Shown in pieces: positions 28,176-36,714 of a stretch of DNA of 64,000 bases. Source of the stretch: CALKXV01 sp964632495 (GTDB taxonomy: Bacteria; Pseudomonadota; Alphaproteobacteria; Rhodobacterales; Rhodobacteraceae); assembly GCA_964632495.1 (NCBI GenBank), contig CAZWDS010000005.1, positions 18,024 through 82,023 on the forward strand. Direction: 5' to 3'. Numbering within the stretch: the first letter of the stretch is position 1; each line of letters opens with the position of its first letter. The notes below the pieces were generated by a model that was not told where the DNA came from, searched no databases, and saw nothing but the letters and a program-made list of their open reading frames with translations. Both the position numbers and the translations under genes were made by a program.

Positions 28176-30491
28176 ATGACCACAACACGCATCGCGCTCG
28201 ATCAGCCCAAAGCGGGACGGTTGAACATTCAGTACGCGCCAGACGGAGTTGCCGTGGTCGAGAATCCGCCTCGGTTCACTTGGCTGCCGGTGATCGAAGA
28301 CGAAGCCCGCTATGTGGTGCGCGTCTCAACCGACCCAAAGTTTCCGTCCGGCAAGACCTCGCTTTACAGCGACTTGCCTTTGAATTTCTTCACGCCCGAC
28401 GCCCCCCTCGCCCCCGGTGAATACCACTGGGGCTATGCGGTTTGGGCGAACGGCGATGCCACCAGCGACTGGAGCACGACACGCAGCTTCACCGTGGCTG
28501 ATGGCTTGCCTGAAACACCCTTAAGCGACCGCAAGGCGCGCTACAAAAGCGCCGAAATGGCGCATCCACGGCTATGGTTGTCACCGGTCAAGCTTGACGC
28601 TTTTTCAAAAGCTGTCGCCTCTGATCCAAGCCATTGCAGCTGGCAAACCTTCTTCGACAAATCCGTTGCCCCATGGATGGAGCGCGATGTGATGGAAGAA
28701 CCAGCTGGTTATCCAAACCACCAGCGCGTCGCGCCGGTTTGGCGGCAAACTTATATCGATTGTCAGGAGTTGCTTTACGCGATCCGCCACCTTGCCGTAG
28801 GCGGCAAAGTCACCGCCGATGCCGCCATGTTGGCCCGCGCGAAAGAGTGGCTTTTGGCCGCTGCCGCCTGGAACCCAACGGGCACTACGTCGCGCAGCTA
28901 TACCGACGAATGGGCCTTCCGGGTGAACCTGGCGCTCGCCTGGGGCTATGACTGGCTGCACGACACGCTTTCGGACGACGAACGAGCCACCGTGCGCGAG
29001 GCTCTGCTGGTCCGCACCCGCGAAACCGCTGACCACATCATTAAGCACGCGAACATCCACCTGTTCCCCTTCGACAGCCACGCCGTCCGTGCGGTTTCAG
29101 CGGTCTTGGTGCCTTCCTCTATCGCGCTTCTGGACGAGGCTGACGAAGCCCGCGAATGGCTGGACTACTCGATCGAGTTCCTCTCAACCGTCTATTCTCC
29201 TTGGGGCGACGCTGAAGGGGGATGGGCCGAGGGGCCGCATTATTGGATGACCGGGATGGCCTATCTGATCGACGCAGCCAACCTGTTGAAATCCTTCTGC
29301 GGATACAACCTGTATGAACGACCGTTCTTCCAGAACACGGGCGACTTCCCGCTATACACCAAATCCCCCGACACCCGCCGCGCCACCTTTGGCGACGACA
29401 GCACCATGGGCGACCTGCCTTGCCTGAAAATCGGCTATAACCTGCGCCAATTTGCGGGTGTTACGGGTAACGGTGCCTATCAATGGTATTTCGACGAGAT
29501 CAAAAAGAACGATCCCGGCACCGAGATGGCGTTTTACAACTGGGGCTGGTGGGACTTCAATTTCGACGAGATGGTGTACCTGCACGACTTCGGCTTGGTT
29601 GAGGCCACATCACCATCGGACGGTGGACGGCTTCGCTGGTTCAAAGGCGTCGGCTGGGTGGCCATCCAGAAGGACATGGAAAAACCCGACGATCATATCC
29701 AGTTCGTCATGAAAGCCTCGCCTTATGGTTCGATCAGCCACAGTCACGGCGATCAGAACGCCTTTTGTCTGGCGGGTTTTGGCGAAGACCTGGCGATCCA
29801 GTCCGGGCACTATGTCGCCTTCAACTCGACCATGCACCAGAATTGGCGACGGCAAACGCGGTCAAAGAACGCCATTTTGATCAACGGCAACGGTCAGTAT
29901 GCGGGCAAAGACAAGGCGCAGGCCATGCGCTCGACCGGGCAAATCCTGACGGCAGAAGAACGCGAAGATCACATCTACATTCAGGGTGATGCAACCGAAG
30001 CTTACCGGACGCTGACGCCCGAAGTGACCAAAGTGTTGCGTGACGTCTATTTCGTGCGCGATCAGTACTTTGTCATCGTTGAAACGATTGATGCGGAAAC
30101 GCCCGTCGATATCACATGGCTTTTGCACGCGAACGCCGAAATGCAACTGGGCGATACCACCTTCCGCTATTCGGGCCAAAAAGCCGGGTTCTACGGTCAG
30201 TTCCTGTGGTCCGAGGCCGGTGCGCCCGAGATCACCCAGACCACCGGCTTTCCGGATGTGGACCCGGCAGATTACGAAGGCTTGCCCGTGTCCACTTGCC
30301 TGCACGCCACATTCCCCAAAGCCATCCGCCACCGGATCGCAACGCTATTGGTCCCCTACCCGGCCAGCGATCCAAGACGGGTGTTCAGCTTTCTCGATGA
30401 TCAGGGGTACGACTGCGACCTCTACTTCACCGATGCAGACGAACAGACCTTCAAAGTGACAGTGCCCAAGACGTTTGACGTCGGGCGCTAA
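28176..30491 (+). CDS. Exo-type oligoalginate lyase, polysaccharide lyase family 15 (heparinase II/III-like)
   Basis: A 771-residue protein with an N-terminal DUF4962-like beta-sandwich domain, an alpha/alpha-barrel and a C-terminal heparinase II/III-type beta-sandwich. It resembles Agrobacterium Atu3025 (776 residues, PL15). The Atu3025 active-site residues, as I recall them (Arg199, His311, Tyr365, His531), correspond at a constant offset of nine to R190 (VWRQT), H302 (DSHAVR), Y356 (GPHYWMTG) and H522 (SHSHGDQN). The enzyme releases unsaturated uronate monomer from the ends of alginate oligomers. No signal peptide is seen, consistent with cytoplasmic action after import. The start at 28176 is chosen over 28119 for the conserved TRIALDQPKAGRLN opening and matching length. 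Confidence 0.88.
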   Translation: MTTTRIALDQPKAGRLNIQYAPDGVAVVENPPRFTWLPVIEDEARYVVRVSTDPKFPSGKTSLYSDLPLNFFTPDAPLAPGEYHWGYAVWANGDATSDWSTTRSFTVADGLPETPLSDRKARYKSAEMAHPRLWLSPVKLDAFSKAVASDPSHCSWQTFFDKSVAPWMERDVMEEPAGYPNHQRVAPVWRQTYIDCQELLYAIRHLAVGGKVTADAAMLARAKEWLLAAAAWNPTGTTSRSYTDEWAFRVNLALAWGYDWLHDTLSDDERATVREALLVRTRETADHIIKHANIHLFPFDSHAVRAVSAVLVPSSIALLDEADEAREWLDYSIEFLSTVYSPWGDAEGGWAEGPHYWMTGMAYLIDAANLLKSFCGYNLYERPFFQNTGDFPLYTKSPDTRRATFGDDSTMGDLPCLKIGYNLRQFAGVTGNGAYQWYFDEIKKNDPGTEMAFYNWGWWDFNFDEMVYLHDFGLVEATSPSDGGRLRWFKGVGWVAIQKDMEKPDDHIQFVMKASPYGSISHSHGDQNAFCLAGFGEDLAIQSGHYVAFNSTMHQNWRRQTRSKNAILINGNGQYAGKDKAQAMRSTGQILTAEEREDHIYIQGDATEAYRTLTPEVTKVLRDVYFVRDQYFVIVETIDAETPVDITWLLHANAEMQLGDTTFRYSGQKAGFYGQFLWSEAGAPEITQTTGFPDVDPADYEGLPVSTCLHATFPKAIRHRIATLLVPYPASDPRRVFSFLDDQGYDCDLYFTDADEQTFKVTVPKTFDVGR

Positions 30492-30507
30492 GGAAAAGGA
30501 TATCTCG

Positions 30508-31251
30508 ATGAACCTCACAGGCAAAACAGCCATTGTAACGGGCGGTGGACGCGACATAGGCCGATCATGCGCCATGCGTTTGGCCAAAGAAGGCGCTGCC
30601 GTCGCCATCAACTATTTTTCGTCCTCAGAAGGCGCTGACGCAGCGGTCGCCGAGATCACAGCCGCCGGCGGTCGCGCCTTTGCGATGCAGGGCGACATGA
30701 AGTCCGAGGCTGACACCAAAGCCCTGGCCGACCGTGCAGCTGAAGAGTTCGGAAGCATCGACATTCTGGTCAACAACACTGGCGGTCTTGTGGCCCGCGT
30801 GAAAGTGGCCGAGATGGAGCTGGGTCATTGGAACGAGGTTATGAACCTGAACGTCACGTCATGCTTCTTGATGACCCGCGCGGTGCTGCAACACATGAGC
30901 AAAGGCGCGATCATCAACATCGTCAGCCAAGCCGCGCGCGACGGTGGCGGCCCCGGCGCTTCGGTCTATGGGGCCTCAAAGGGTGCCTTGCTGACTTGGA
31001 CACGCGGTCTGGCCAAGGAACTGGCGCCAGACATTCGCGTCAACGGCCTGTGCCCCGGCATGATCGACACCGACTTCCACAATATCTTCACTAAACCCGA
31101 AGTGCGCACCGCCGTATCGGCCAACACACCATTGAAGCGCGAAGGTACGCCCGACGAAGTGGCGAACCTTGTGGCCTTTCTTGCCTCGGACGAAGCGTCA
31201 TACATGACGGGCGCAAATGTGGACATCAACGGCGGGCTGGCATTCTCGTAA
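30508..31251 (+). CDS. SDR oxidoreductase, probable DEH (unsaturated-uronate product) reductase
   Basis: A 247-residue classical short-chain dehydrogenase. It has the cofactor motif TGGGRDIGR, NNTGG, the catalytic Ser in NIVSQAA and the YGASK Tyr/Lys pair, followed by PGMIDTDF. The start at 30508 follows an AAGGAAAAGGA ribosome site; an upstream in-frame ATG at 30475 lies inside the lyase gene. It is 16 bp downstream of the PL15 lyase. In alginate pathways an SDR reduces 4-deoxy-L-erythro-5-hexoseulose uronate (DEH) to 2-keto-3-deoxy-D-gluconate, and the Agrobacterium PL15 locus has an equivalent neighbour. The role is context-based. Confidence 0.78.
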   Translation: MNLTGKTAIVTGGGRDIGRSCAMRLAKEGAAVAINYFSSSEGADAAVAEITAAGGRAFAMQGDMKSEADTKALADRAAEEFGSIDILVNNTGGLVARVKVAEMELGHWNEVMNLNVTSCFLMTRAVLQHMSKGAIINIVSQAARDGGGPGASVYGASKGALLTWTRGLAKELAPDIRVNGLCPGMIDTDFHNIFTKPEVRTAVSANTPLKREGTPDEVANLVAFLASDEASYMTGANVDINGGLAFS

Positions 31252-31254
31252 AGC

Positions 31255-31292
31255 CGGGTCAGTCTTAAAGAAACGGGCCAGTCTTAAAGAAA
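31255..31292. repeat. Two tandem 19-bp copies at the end of the DEH-reductase and KdgF-like genes
   Basis: CGGGTCAGTCTTAAAGAAA (31255-31273) is followed at once by CGGGCCAGTCTTAAAGAAA (31274-31292), differing at a single base. The second copy contains the KdgF-like stop codon (reverse-strand TAA at 31284-31286). The pair fills almost all of the space between the two convergent genes. It looks like a recent local duplication by slippage; no function is evident. Confidence 0.85.
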
Positions 31293-31592
31293 ATCGTCTC
31301 GACGTGGCGTGAAGCAGTCAACAAGCTCGCCTGCGTCGAGGCAGACACATCCATGCACAGCGTTTGATGGGATCACAAAGCTGTCGCCGGGGCCGTATTC
31401 GGTTTCCACGCCGTCCATCGAAAACCGGAACCGTCCGGATTTGACGAAAGTGGATTGCACGTGAGGATGGTTATGCAGCTTGCCTTCGGCACCTTCGGTA
31501 AAGCGAAAACAAACGACCATCATGTCGGGGTGATCTGCAAGAACCTGACGGGTGACGCCCGGATCGGCGTCGACGATTGGAAATGTGCTCAC
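31284..31592 (-). CDS. kdgF: KdgF-like cupin, uronate-linearising protein
   Basis: A 102-residue single-domain cupin with metal-binding residues in the first motif (KLHNHPHVQSTFVKSGRF) and the second motif (GPGDSFVIPSNAVHG). KdgF proteins speed the conversion of unsaturated 4,5-uronate monomers to linear keto forms, such as DEH, in pectin and alginate breakdown. Their size and the HNHPHVQ sequence fit this one. It starts at a GTG (31592) with GGAG seven bases upstream. Convergent with the SDR gene, it supplies the step expected between PL15 lyase and DEH reductase. Confidence 0.78.
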   Translation of the reverse strand: MSTFPIVDADPGVTRQVLADHPDMMVVCFRFTEGAEGKLHNHPHVQSTFVKSGRFRFSMDGVETEYGPGDSFVIPSNAVHGCVCLDAGELVDCFTPRRDDFL

Positions 31593-31628
31593 GCTTAGTC
31601 TCCGATTTGTGTGTCTTGCGGCCTGATA

Positions 31629-31641
31629 TGGTAGCGTACCA
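31629..31641. promoter_or_regulatory. Palindrome TGGTAGCGTACCA upstream of kdgF
   Basis: A perfect 5+3+5 inverted repeat lies 37 bp upstream of the kdgF GTG and 59 bp upstream of the divergent ABC exporter gene. Its right arm extended to TACCAGT is the exact reverse complement of the ACTGGTA half-site in the 14-bp palindromes at 23425 and 39221, although the spacing between halves differs. It is a candidate binding site for the same or a related GntR regulator. Confidence 0.45.
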
Positions 31642-31699
31642 GTTGTGTCAAATATGTGCCCGGACTTTTGCGGGCGATCTTTTGTGAGATTAGAGGCCC

Positions 31700-33538
31700 A
31701 TGCCGCCGTCGCTCAAATACTTTGAAGACCTTGTTGATCCTTATGTTGCCTACAACGAGGACGACACACCGCCCGGCAAGGTCGGTGCGTTCATCTGGTC
31801 GTTCATGCGACCCTTTCGAAAACTGCTGGCGATCAATGCGGGTTTTGCTTTTGCATCCGCGCTTGCCGAGGTGTTTCTGATCTTCTACCTCGGACGTCTT
31901 GTGGACTTGCTAACCGTCATGACCCCGACCGAGTTTTGGGCTGCCCACGGGATCGAGCTTGGTGTCATCTTGATCTTTATCCTGATCTTGCGCCCGCTCA
32001 TCGACACAATTGATACCGCCTTGATCAAAAATGCGATCCAACCCAACGTTTCAGCTTTGGCACGCTGGCGGTCGCATCGGCACGTGTTGCGCCAACCCGT
32101 GGGATGGTTTGAGGATGATTTCGCGGGACGCATTGCAAACCGTGTCGTCCAGATGCCCGCCGCCACAGGTGAACTGGCCTTTCAGATCATGAACACACTG
32201 GCCTTCACCGTGGCCTATCTTGCGGGTGCCGGAGCCCTTTTGTTTAACGCCGATCCCTATCTTCTGATCCCTTTGGCGGTCTGGTTGCTTTTGTACCTGG
32301 CCCTTGTGCGCTGGTCGTTGAAACGTGTCCGTCCTGCCGCGCGCAACAGTTCCGCGGCGCGCAGCAAGACATTGGGGTTCATCGTCGACAGTTACTCAAA
32401 CATCAACGCGGTCAAATTGTTCTCACACAATGACCGCGAAATCGAAACTGCCGTCGAAGTTCTGGAAAACCATCGTAAAACATACATGGCGGAAAACCGG
32501 ATCGTCACCGTGATGGACAGCGGATTGGCCGTGCTAAACGGCATCCTTATTGCAAGTGTTGTTGGATGGGCCTTGGCGATGTGGTCGGTTGGCTCTGCCT
32601 CGGTTGGTGTGGTCGCGGCGGCTGGTGCGTTGGCTCTTCGGATCAACGCAATGACGGGGTGGATCCTCAGCGCTTTGTCTGCGTTCTTCCGCGCCCTTGG
32701 CATTATCTCGGAAGGGATGGAGACGGTATCTCAGCCCATTGGTATGAAAGATGCACCGACCGCGGGCGCATTGGATTTGAACGGCGGGCAAATCGAGGTA
32801 GAGCACCTGACCCATAGCTACGGGCGCAAAGTGGGCGGCGTGAAGAACGTCACATTCACCATCAAACCCGGTGAGAAAGTAGGTTTGGTGGGGCGCTCGG
32901 GGGCTGGGAAGTCTACTTTGGTCAAGGCACTTCTGCGATTGTTTGACCCCGAGGAGGGGCAAATCCGGATCGACGGTACCGACATATCGACTGTGACCCA
33001 AGACAGTCTGCGTGCCGGGATCGGGATGGTGCAGCAAGATACCATGCTTTTGCACCGCTCGATCCGCGACAACATCATGTACGGACGCCCCGACGCCAGC
33101 GAAGACGACATGATCGCCGCTGCCAAACGCGCCGAGGCCCACGGTTTTATCGAAGGGTTGAAAGACAGCTTTGGGAACGTGGGGTATGACGCACAGGTGG
33201 GCGAGCGCGGTGTGAAACTATCGGGTGGACAAAGGCAAAGGATCGCCTTGGCGCGTGTCGTGCTAAAAGACGCTCCGATCCTGATTTTGGACGAAGCCAC
33301 CAGTGCGTTGGACAGCGAGATCGAAGACCAAATCCAAAAAGCGCTTCAGACGATGATGGATGGCAAAACCGTCATCGCCATCGCGCACCGTCTGTCGACG
33401 ATCGCGCAGATGGATCGCATTTTGGTGCTGGATGACGGGCAGATCGTTGAACAGGGCAGTCACGACGATCTGTTGGCGCAGACCGGACAATATGCCGGAT
33501 TCTGGAACAGGCAGACGGGCGGTTACATCGCGGTCTAG
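31700..33538 (+). CDS. ABC exporter-type transporter (fused membrane domain and ATPase)
   Basis: A 612-residue half-transporter with an N-terminal membrane domain of about six segments (residues 50-330) and a C-terminal ATPase. The ATPase has Walker A GRSGAGKST, signature LSGGQRQR, Walker B ILILDEATSALD and switch histidine in AHRLSTI. It should act as a dimer that exports a lipid, peptide or other compound from the inner membrane. The gene diverges from kdgF and converges on uspA with a 12-bp gap. Nothing in the sequence names its substrate; its place at the edge of the alginate island may be coincidental. Confidence 0.85.
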   Translation: MPPSLKYFEDLVDPYVAYNEDDTPPGKVGAFIWSFMRPFRKLLAINAGFAFASALAEVFLIFYLGRLVDLLTVMTPTEFWAAHGIELGVILIFILILRPLIDTIDTALIKNAIQPNVSALARWRSHRHVLRQPVGWFEDDFAGRIANRVVQMPAATGELAFQIMNTLAFTVAYLAGAGALLFNADPYLLIPLAVWLLLYLALVRWSLKRVRPAARNSSAARSKTLGFIVDSYSNINAVKLFSHNDREIETAVEVLENHRKTYMAENRIVTVMDSGLAVLNGILIASVVGWALAMWSVGSASVGVVAAAGALALRINAMTGWILSALSAFFRALGIISEGMETVSQPIGMKDAPTAGALDLNGGQIEVEHLTHSYGRKVGGVKNVTFTIKPGEKVGLVGRSGAGKSTLVKALLRLFDPEEGQIRIDGTDISTVTQDSLRAGIGMVQQDTMLLHRSIRDNIMYGRPDASEDDMIAAAKRAEAHGFIEGLKDSFGNVGYDAQVGERGVKLSGGQRQRIALARVVLKDAPILILDEATSALDSEIEDQIQKALQTMMDGKTVIAIAHRLSTIAQMDRILVLDDGQIVEQGSHDDLLAQTGQYAGFWNRQTGGYIAV

Positions 33539-33550
33539 CGGGGTGGTCTT

Positions 33551-33976
33551 TTATCGAACCACAAAGACAGTTTGGCTGGCGTGGCGGACCACGCGGGCCG
33601 CGTTCGGGCCAATCAAATAGTCCTGAAATTGCGGACGTTGTGCGCCGACGACAATCAAATCTGCGTTTAGTCTATTCGCCGCCTGAATAATCTGATCGTA
33701 GACTGTTCCCTGAGCGATGTGGAGTTCGGCTTGAACATCTTTAGGGATGACCTGAGCCGCCCAAGCCTCAAGCCCGGACTTGGCCTTGTCGGCCATCTGC
33801 CGCGAGTGGTCCGGCCCCAACATGGAACTGACAATCGCCATGCCACTGTCAGACACCACGTTCAGCAAATGCAAAACAGCGCCTTCGGCCCGGGCCAACA
33901 GGATAGCAGCTTCGGTTGTTCGCTTGGCACCGTCGGCATCGTCAACATCAACAGCCAGTAGAAGTGTCTTGAACAT
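33551..33976 (-). CDS. Universal stress protein family, TRAP-associated
   Basis: A 141-residue UspA-fold protein (FKTLLLAVDVDDADGAKRT at the N-terminus and a C-terminal VVGAQRPQFQDYLIG). The usual ATP-binding glycine motif G-x2-G-x9-G-(S/T) is not intact: the final glycine is followed by Pro-Asn. ATP binding is therefore uncertain. It is the third gene after the TAXI binding protein and fused TRAP permease, 11 bp after the permease. UspA proteins linked to TRAP transporters (TeaD in Halomonas) tune transporter activity, and a similar role is likely here. Confidence 0.82.
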   Translation of the reverse strand: MFKTLLLAVDVDDADGAKRTTEAAILLARAEGAVLHLLNVVSDSGMAIVSSMLGPDHSRQMADKAKSGLEAWAAQVIPKDVQAELHIAQGTVYDQIIQAANRLNADLIVVGAQRPQFQDYLIGPNAARVVRHASQTVFVVR

Positions 33977-33987
33977 CTGAACTCTCC

Positions 33988-36630
33988 TTAAAAGGCGGGT
34001 TGCTTGGCGCGGGGACGTTGGATCAACACCAGTCCAGCCAGCAACAAAAGCGCCGGGATGAAGAACAACTCTTTCGGCATTCTTTCATTTTCGACCTGCG
34101 CCTGCACCAGCTTGACCGGGGTGTCGCCGTAGAAGTCATAGTCGATACTGAGATCCCCGTGGGGCCCGCCAAAAGGTTCTTCAAGGTTCAAAGTGTCGCC
34201 ATCGGCGATGAATGTCAGGCCTTGCGCGGTCAATGCGCCCTCTGCATCCCCGGCCATGGCAGGAACAACAAAGGTGGTCGGACGCGGATCACCCGTGTCA
34301 AAGTCCGGCCCTTCGATGGTCAGGCGAATGTCTGCGCCGTCTTCGGCCTCGGCCATCAAGGCGAACGCTGCCGGGCCTTCCGCGCTGGAGTACTTTTCGC
34401 TGACTTGATCCAAGAAGAAATCTGGCCGGAACAGCATGAAGGCGATGAACAACAAGGCCGCGCTTTCCCATTTCCGGGATTTCGAGATGAAGTACCCTTG
34501 GGTCGCCGCCGCAAATAAGAGCATCGCGATGAGCGAGATGAAGAAGATCAGGATCGCTTTCAGGAACCCAACATCGATCAGCAACAAGTCCGTGTTGAAG
34601 ATGAAGAGGAACGGTAAAAGCGCGGTCCGGATGTCATAGGCAAAGCCCTGCACACCCGTTTTGATCGGATCTCCCCTAGAGATTGCAGCGGCGGCATAGG
34701 CCGCAAGACCCACCGGTGGCGTGTCATCCGCAAGGATCCCGAAGTAGAATACGAAGAGGTGCACGGCGATCAGTTCAAACTGATATCCCGCCGTCGCACC
34801 GACCGAGATGATGACAGGAGCCATCAGCGACGACACAACGATGTAGTTGGCTGTGGTTGGCAGGCCCATCCCAAGGATCAGCGACAGGATGGCCACAAGG
34901 ATCAAGAGGATCCAGATGTTGCCGCCCGAGATCACTTCGATCACCTGACCAATCACCTGATGCGCACCGGTCAGAGAAATGGTGCCAACGATAATACCAG
35001 CCGCGCCCGTTGCGACACCGATGCCGATCATGTTCCGGGCACCGAGGATCAGGCCGTTCACAAAGTCGGCCCAGCCATTCACCAGCGGAGCCAAACCACG
35101 GTCAGCGGCTTGACGCACGGCCGAGCCCCGGAAGAAGGCCTTCAAAGGACGATGTGTCAAAGCAACGATGATCATAAAGATCGTGGCCCAGAAAGCCGAA
35201 AGCGCAGGCGACAACCGGTCAAGGCTGTCTGTGCGCACCATCAGGTTCCAGACCAGAATGAAGATCGGCAGCGCAAAATAAGCGCCACCCAAAAGCGTTG
35301 GCGTCAGGCGTGGCGCGACCAGTTCGGCCTCGGGATCATCCATTTCGATGTCCGGGTAGCGCGACGCCACGTAGACCAGAATAAGGTATATCACCCCGAC
35401 CAATGCGACCGCCGCCAGAATGCTGTCGCCCATGATCGGATCAAGCATCATGCGGAAGCCGATCATCAGGAAGGTACAGATGCCAAGGAAGACAAGACCG
35501 CCAGCCATCAGCATCAGGATCAGGATCGGCCCGATGTGCCGTCCGGCTTTCTTCAGGCCCTGCATCTCCATCTTCAAAGCTTCGAGGTGGACGATATAGA
35601 GCAGCGCGATATAGCTGATCACAGCGGGCAGGAAGGCGTGTTTGACGACTTCGATGTACGGGATGTTGACGTATTCCACCATCAGGAAGGCGGCGGCCCC
35701 CATCACTGGCGGGGTCAACTGACCGTTGGTTGACGAAGCGACTTCGACAGCGCCCGCTTTTTCCGCAGGAAAGCCAATCCGCTTCATCAAGGGGATGGTG
35801 AATGTTCCGGTGGTCACGGTGTTGGCGATGGATGATCCCGAAATCATGCCGGTCATCATGGACGACAGCACCGAGGCTTTTGCAGGTCCCCCTCGCAATG
35901 CGCCCAGCATGGCGATGGCAACTTTGATGAACCAGTTACCGCCGCCTGCGCGGTCCAGAAGGGCTCCGAATAAGACGAACAGGAAGATCATCGTCGTGGA
36001 CACGCCAAGGGCGACGCCAAAGACGCCTTCGGTCTGCATCCAGTAGTGGCCAAGTGCCTTGGGTAACGAGGCCCCGCCATAGTTCGTGATATTTCGCGCC
36101 CACTCCGAGTATCCGCCAAAGAAGGCAAAAGCGACGAAACAACTTGCGATAATGACCAGCGGCAAACCCAGCGAGCGATAGACCGCGACCATGAGAACCA
36201 GCATACCGATGGCCGAAACGGCGACGTCTGTTGTATTCCAAAGCCCCGGACGATCCGCGATCTCAAAGCGGAAAATCACAAGGTACAGACAAGACCCGAT
36301 CCCCAAAGCCAACAACACCCAGTCATAGGCGGGTATCCGATCTCGGGGGGACCCTTTGAACAGGGGAAAGGCGAGGGTCGCCAGCATGATAGCAAAGGCC
36401 AGGTGCACAAAGCGGGCCTGCGCGACGATGTTGGCGAAGATCGACATGCCCGTCGATTGGGCGATGATGCCGGGCAATTTCGAGGCGATGTAAAGCTGGA
36501 ACAGCGACCAGATGATACAGGTGCCGATGATCAGCTGACCTTGCCATCCAATTGGATTGCGCGCCCCGGTGTCCGCTTCGGCCACCAAGTCATCTGCACT
36601 GCGTTCTGGCTGTTGTGTTTGGTCGGTCAT
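33988..36630 (-). CDS. TRAP transporter fused permease (4TM + 12TM), TAXI type
   Basis: An 880-residue membrane protein that joins a DctQ-like N-terminal part (residues 30-190) to a DctM-like large subunit (about 195-660). A further C-terminal domain (DUF3394-like, about 690-860) ends with a membrane anchor. Typical DctM segments are visible (GGPAKASVLSSMMTGMISGS and GMGLPTTANYIV). Such fusions pair with TAXI-family binding proteins, as encoded just upstream. They use an ion gradient to import organic acids or amino-acid-like substrates. Confidence 0.9.
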   Translation of the reverse strand: MTDQTQQPERSADDLVAEADTGARNPIGWQGQLIIGTCIIWSLFQLYIASKLPGIIAQSTGMSIFANIVAQARFVHLAFAIMLATLAFPLFKGSPRDRIPAYDWVLLALGIGSCLYLVIFRFEIADRPGLWNTTDVAVSAIGMLVLMVAVYRSLGLPLVIIASCFVAFAFFGGYSEWARNITNYGGASLPKALGHYWMQTEGVFGVALGVSTTMIFLFVLFGALLDRAGGGNWFIKVAIAMLGALRGGPAKASVLSSMMTGMISGSSIANTVTTGTFTIPLMKRIGFPAEKAGAVEVASSTNGQLTPPVMGAAAFLMVEYVNIPYIEVVKHAFLPAVISYIALLYIVHLEALKMEMQGLKKAGRHIGPILILMLMAGGLVFLGICTFLMIGFRMMLDPIMGDSILAAVALVGVIYLILVYVASRYPDIEMDDPEAELVAPRLTPTLLGGAYFALPIFILVWNLMVRTDSLDRLSPALSAFWATIFMIIVALTHRPLKAFFRGSAVRQAADRGLAPLVNGWADFVNGLILGARNMIGIGVATGAAGIIVGTISLTGAHQVIGQVIEVISGGNIWILLILVAILSLILGMGLPTTANYIVVSSLMAPVIISVGATAGYQFELIAVHLFVFYFGILADDTPPVGLAAYAAAAISRGDPIKTGVQGFAYDIRTALLPFLFIFNTDLLLIDVGFLKAILIFFISLIAMLLFAAATQGYFISKSRKWESAALLFIAFMLFRPDFFLDQVSEKYSSAEGPAAFALMAEAEDGADIRLTIEGPDFDTGDPRPTTFVVPAMAGDAEGALTAQGLTFIADGDTLNLEEPFGGPHGDLSIDYDFYGDTPVKLVQAQVENERMPKELFFIPALLLLAGLVLIQRPRAKQPAF

Positions 36631-36666
36631 GCTATCCCCCTCGGATGACAGTCGTACCCCAATGTC

Positions 36667-36693
36667 GGATGCGCCCGTTGATCGGGCGCATCC
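36667..36693. other. Intercistronic hairpin between the TAXI binding-protein and TRAP permease genes
   Basis: GGATGCGCCC and GGGCGCATCC form a perfect 10-bp stem with a 7-base loop in the 84 bp between the two genes. On the transcribed (minus) strand it is not followed by a U run. It therefore looks like an mRNA stabiliser or processing site that keeps binding-protein mRNA more abundant, rather than a full terminator. Confidence 0.6.
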
Positions 36694-36714
36694 TATGTTT
36701 TTAGGACGTCAGCC

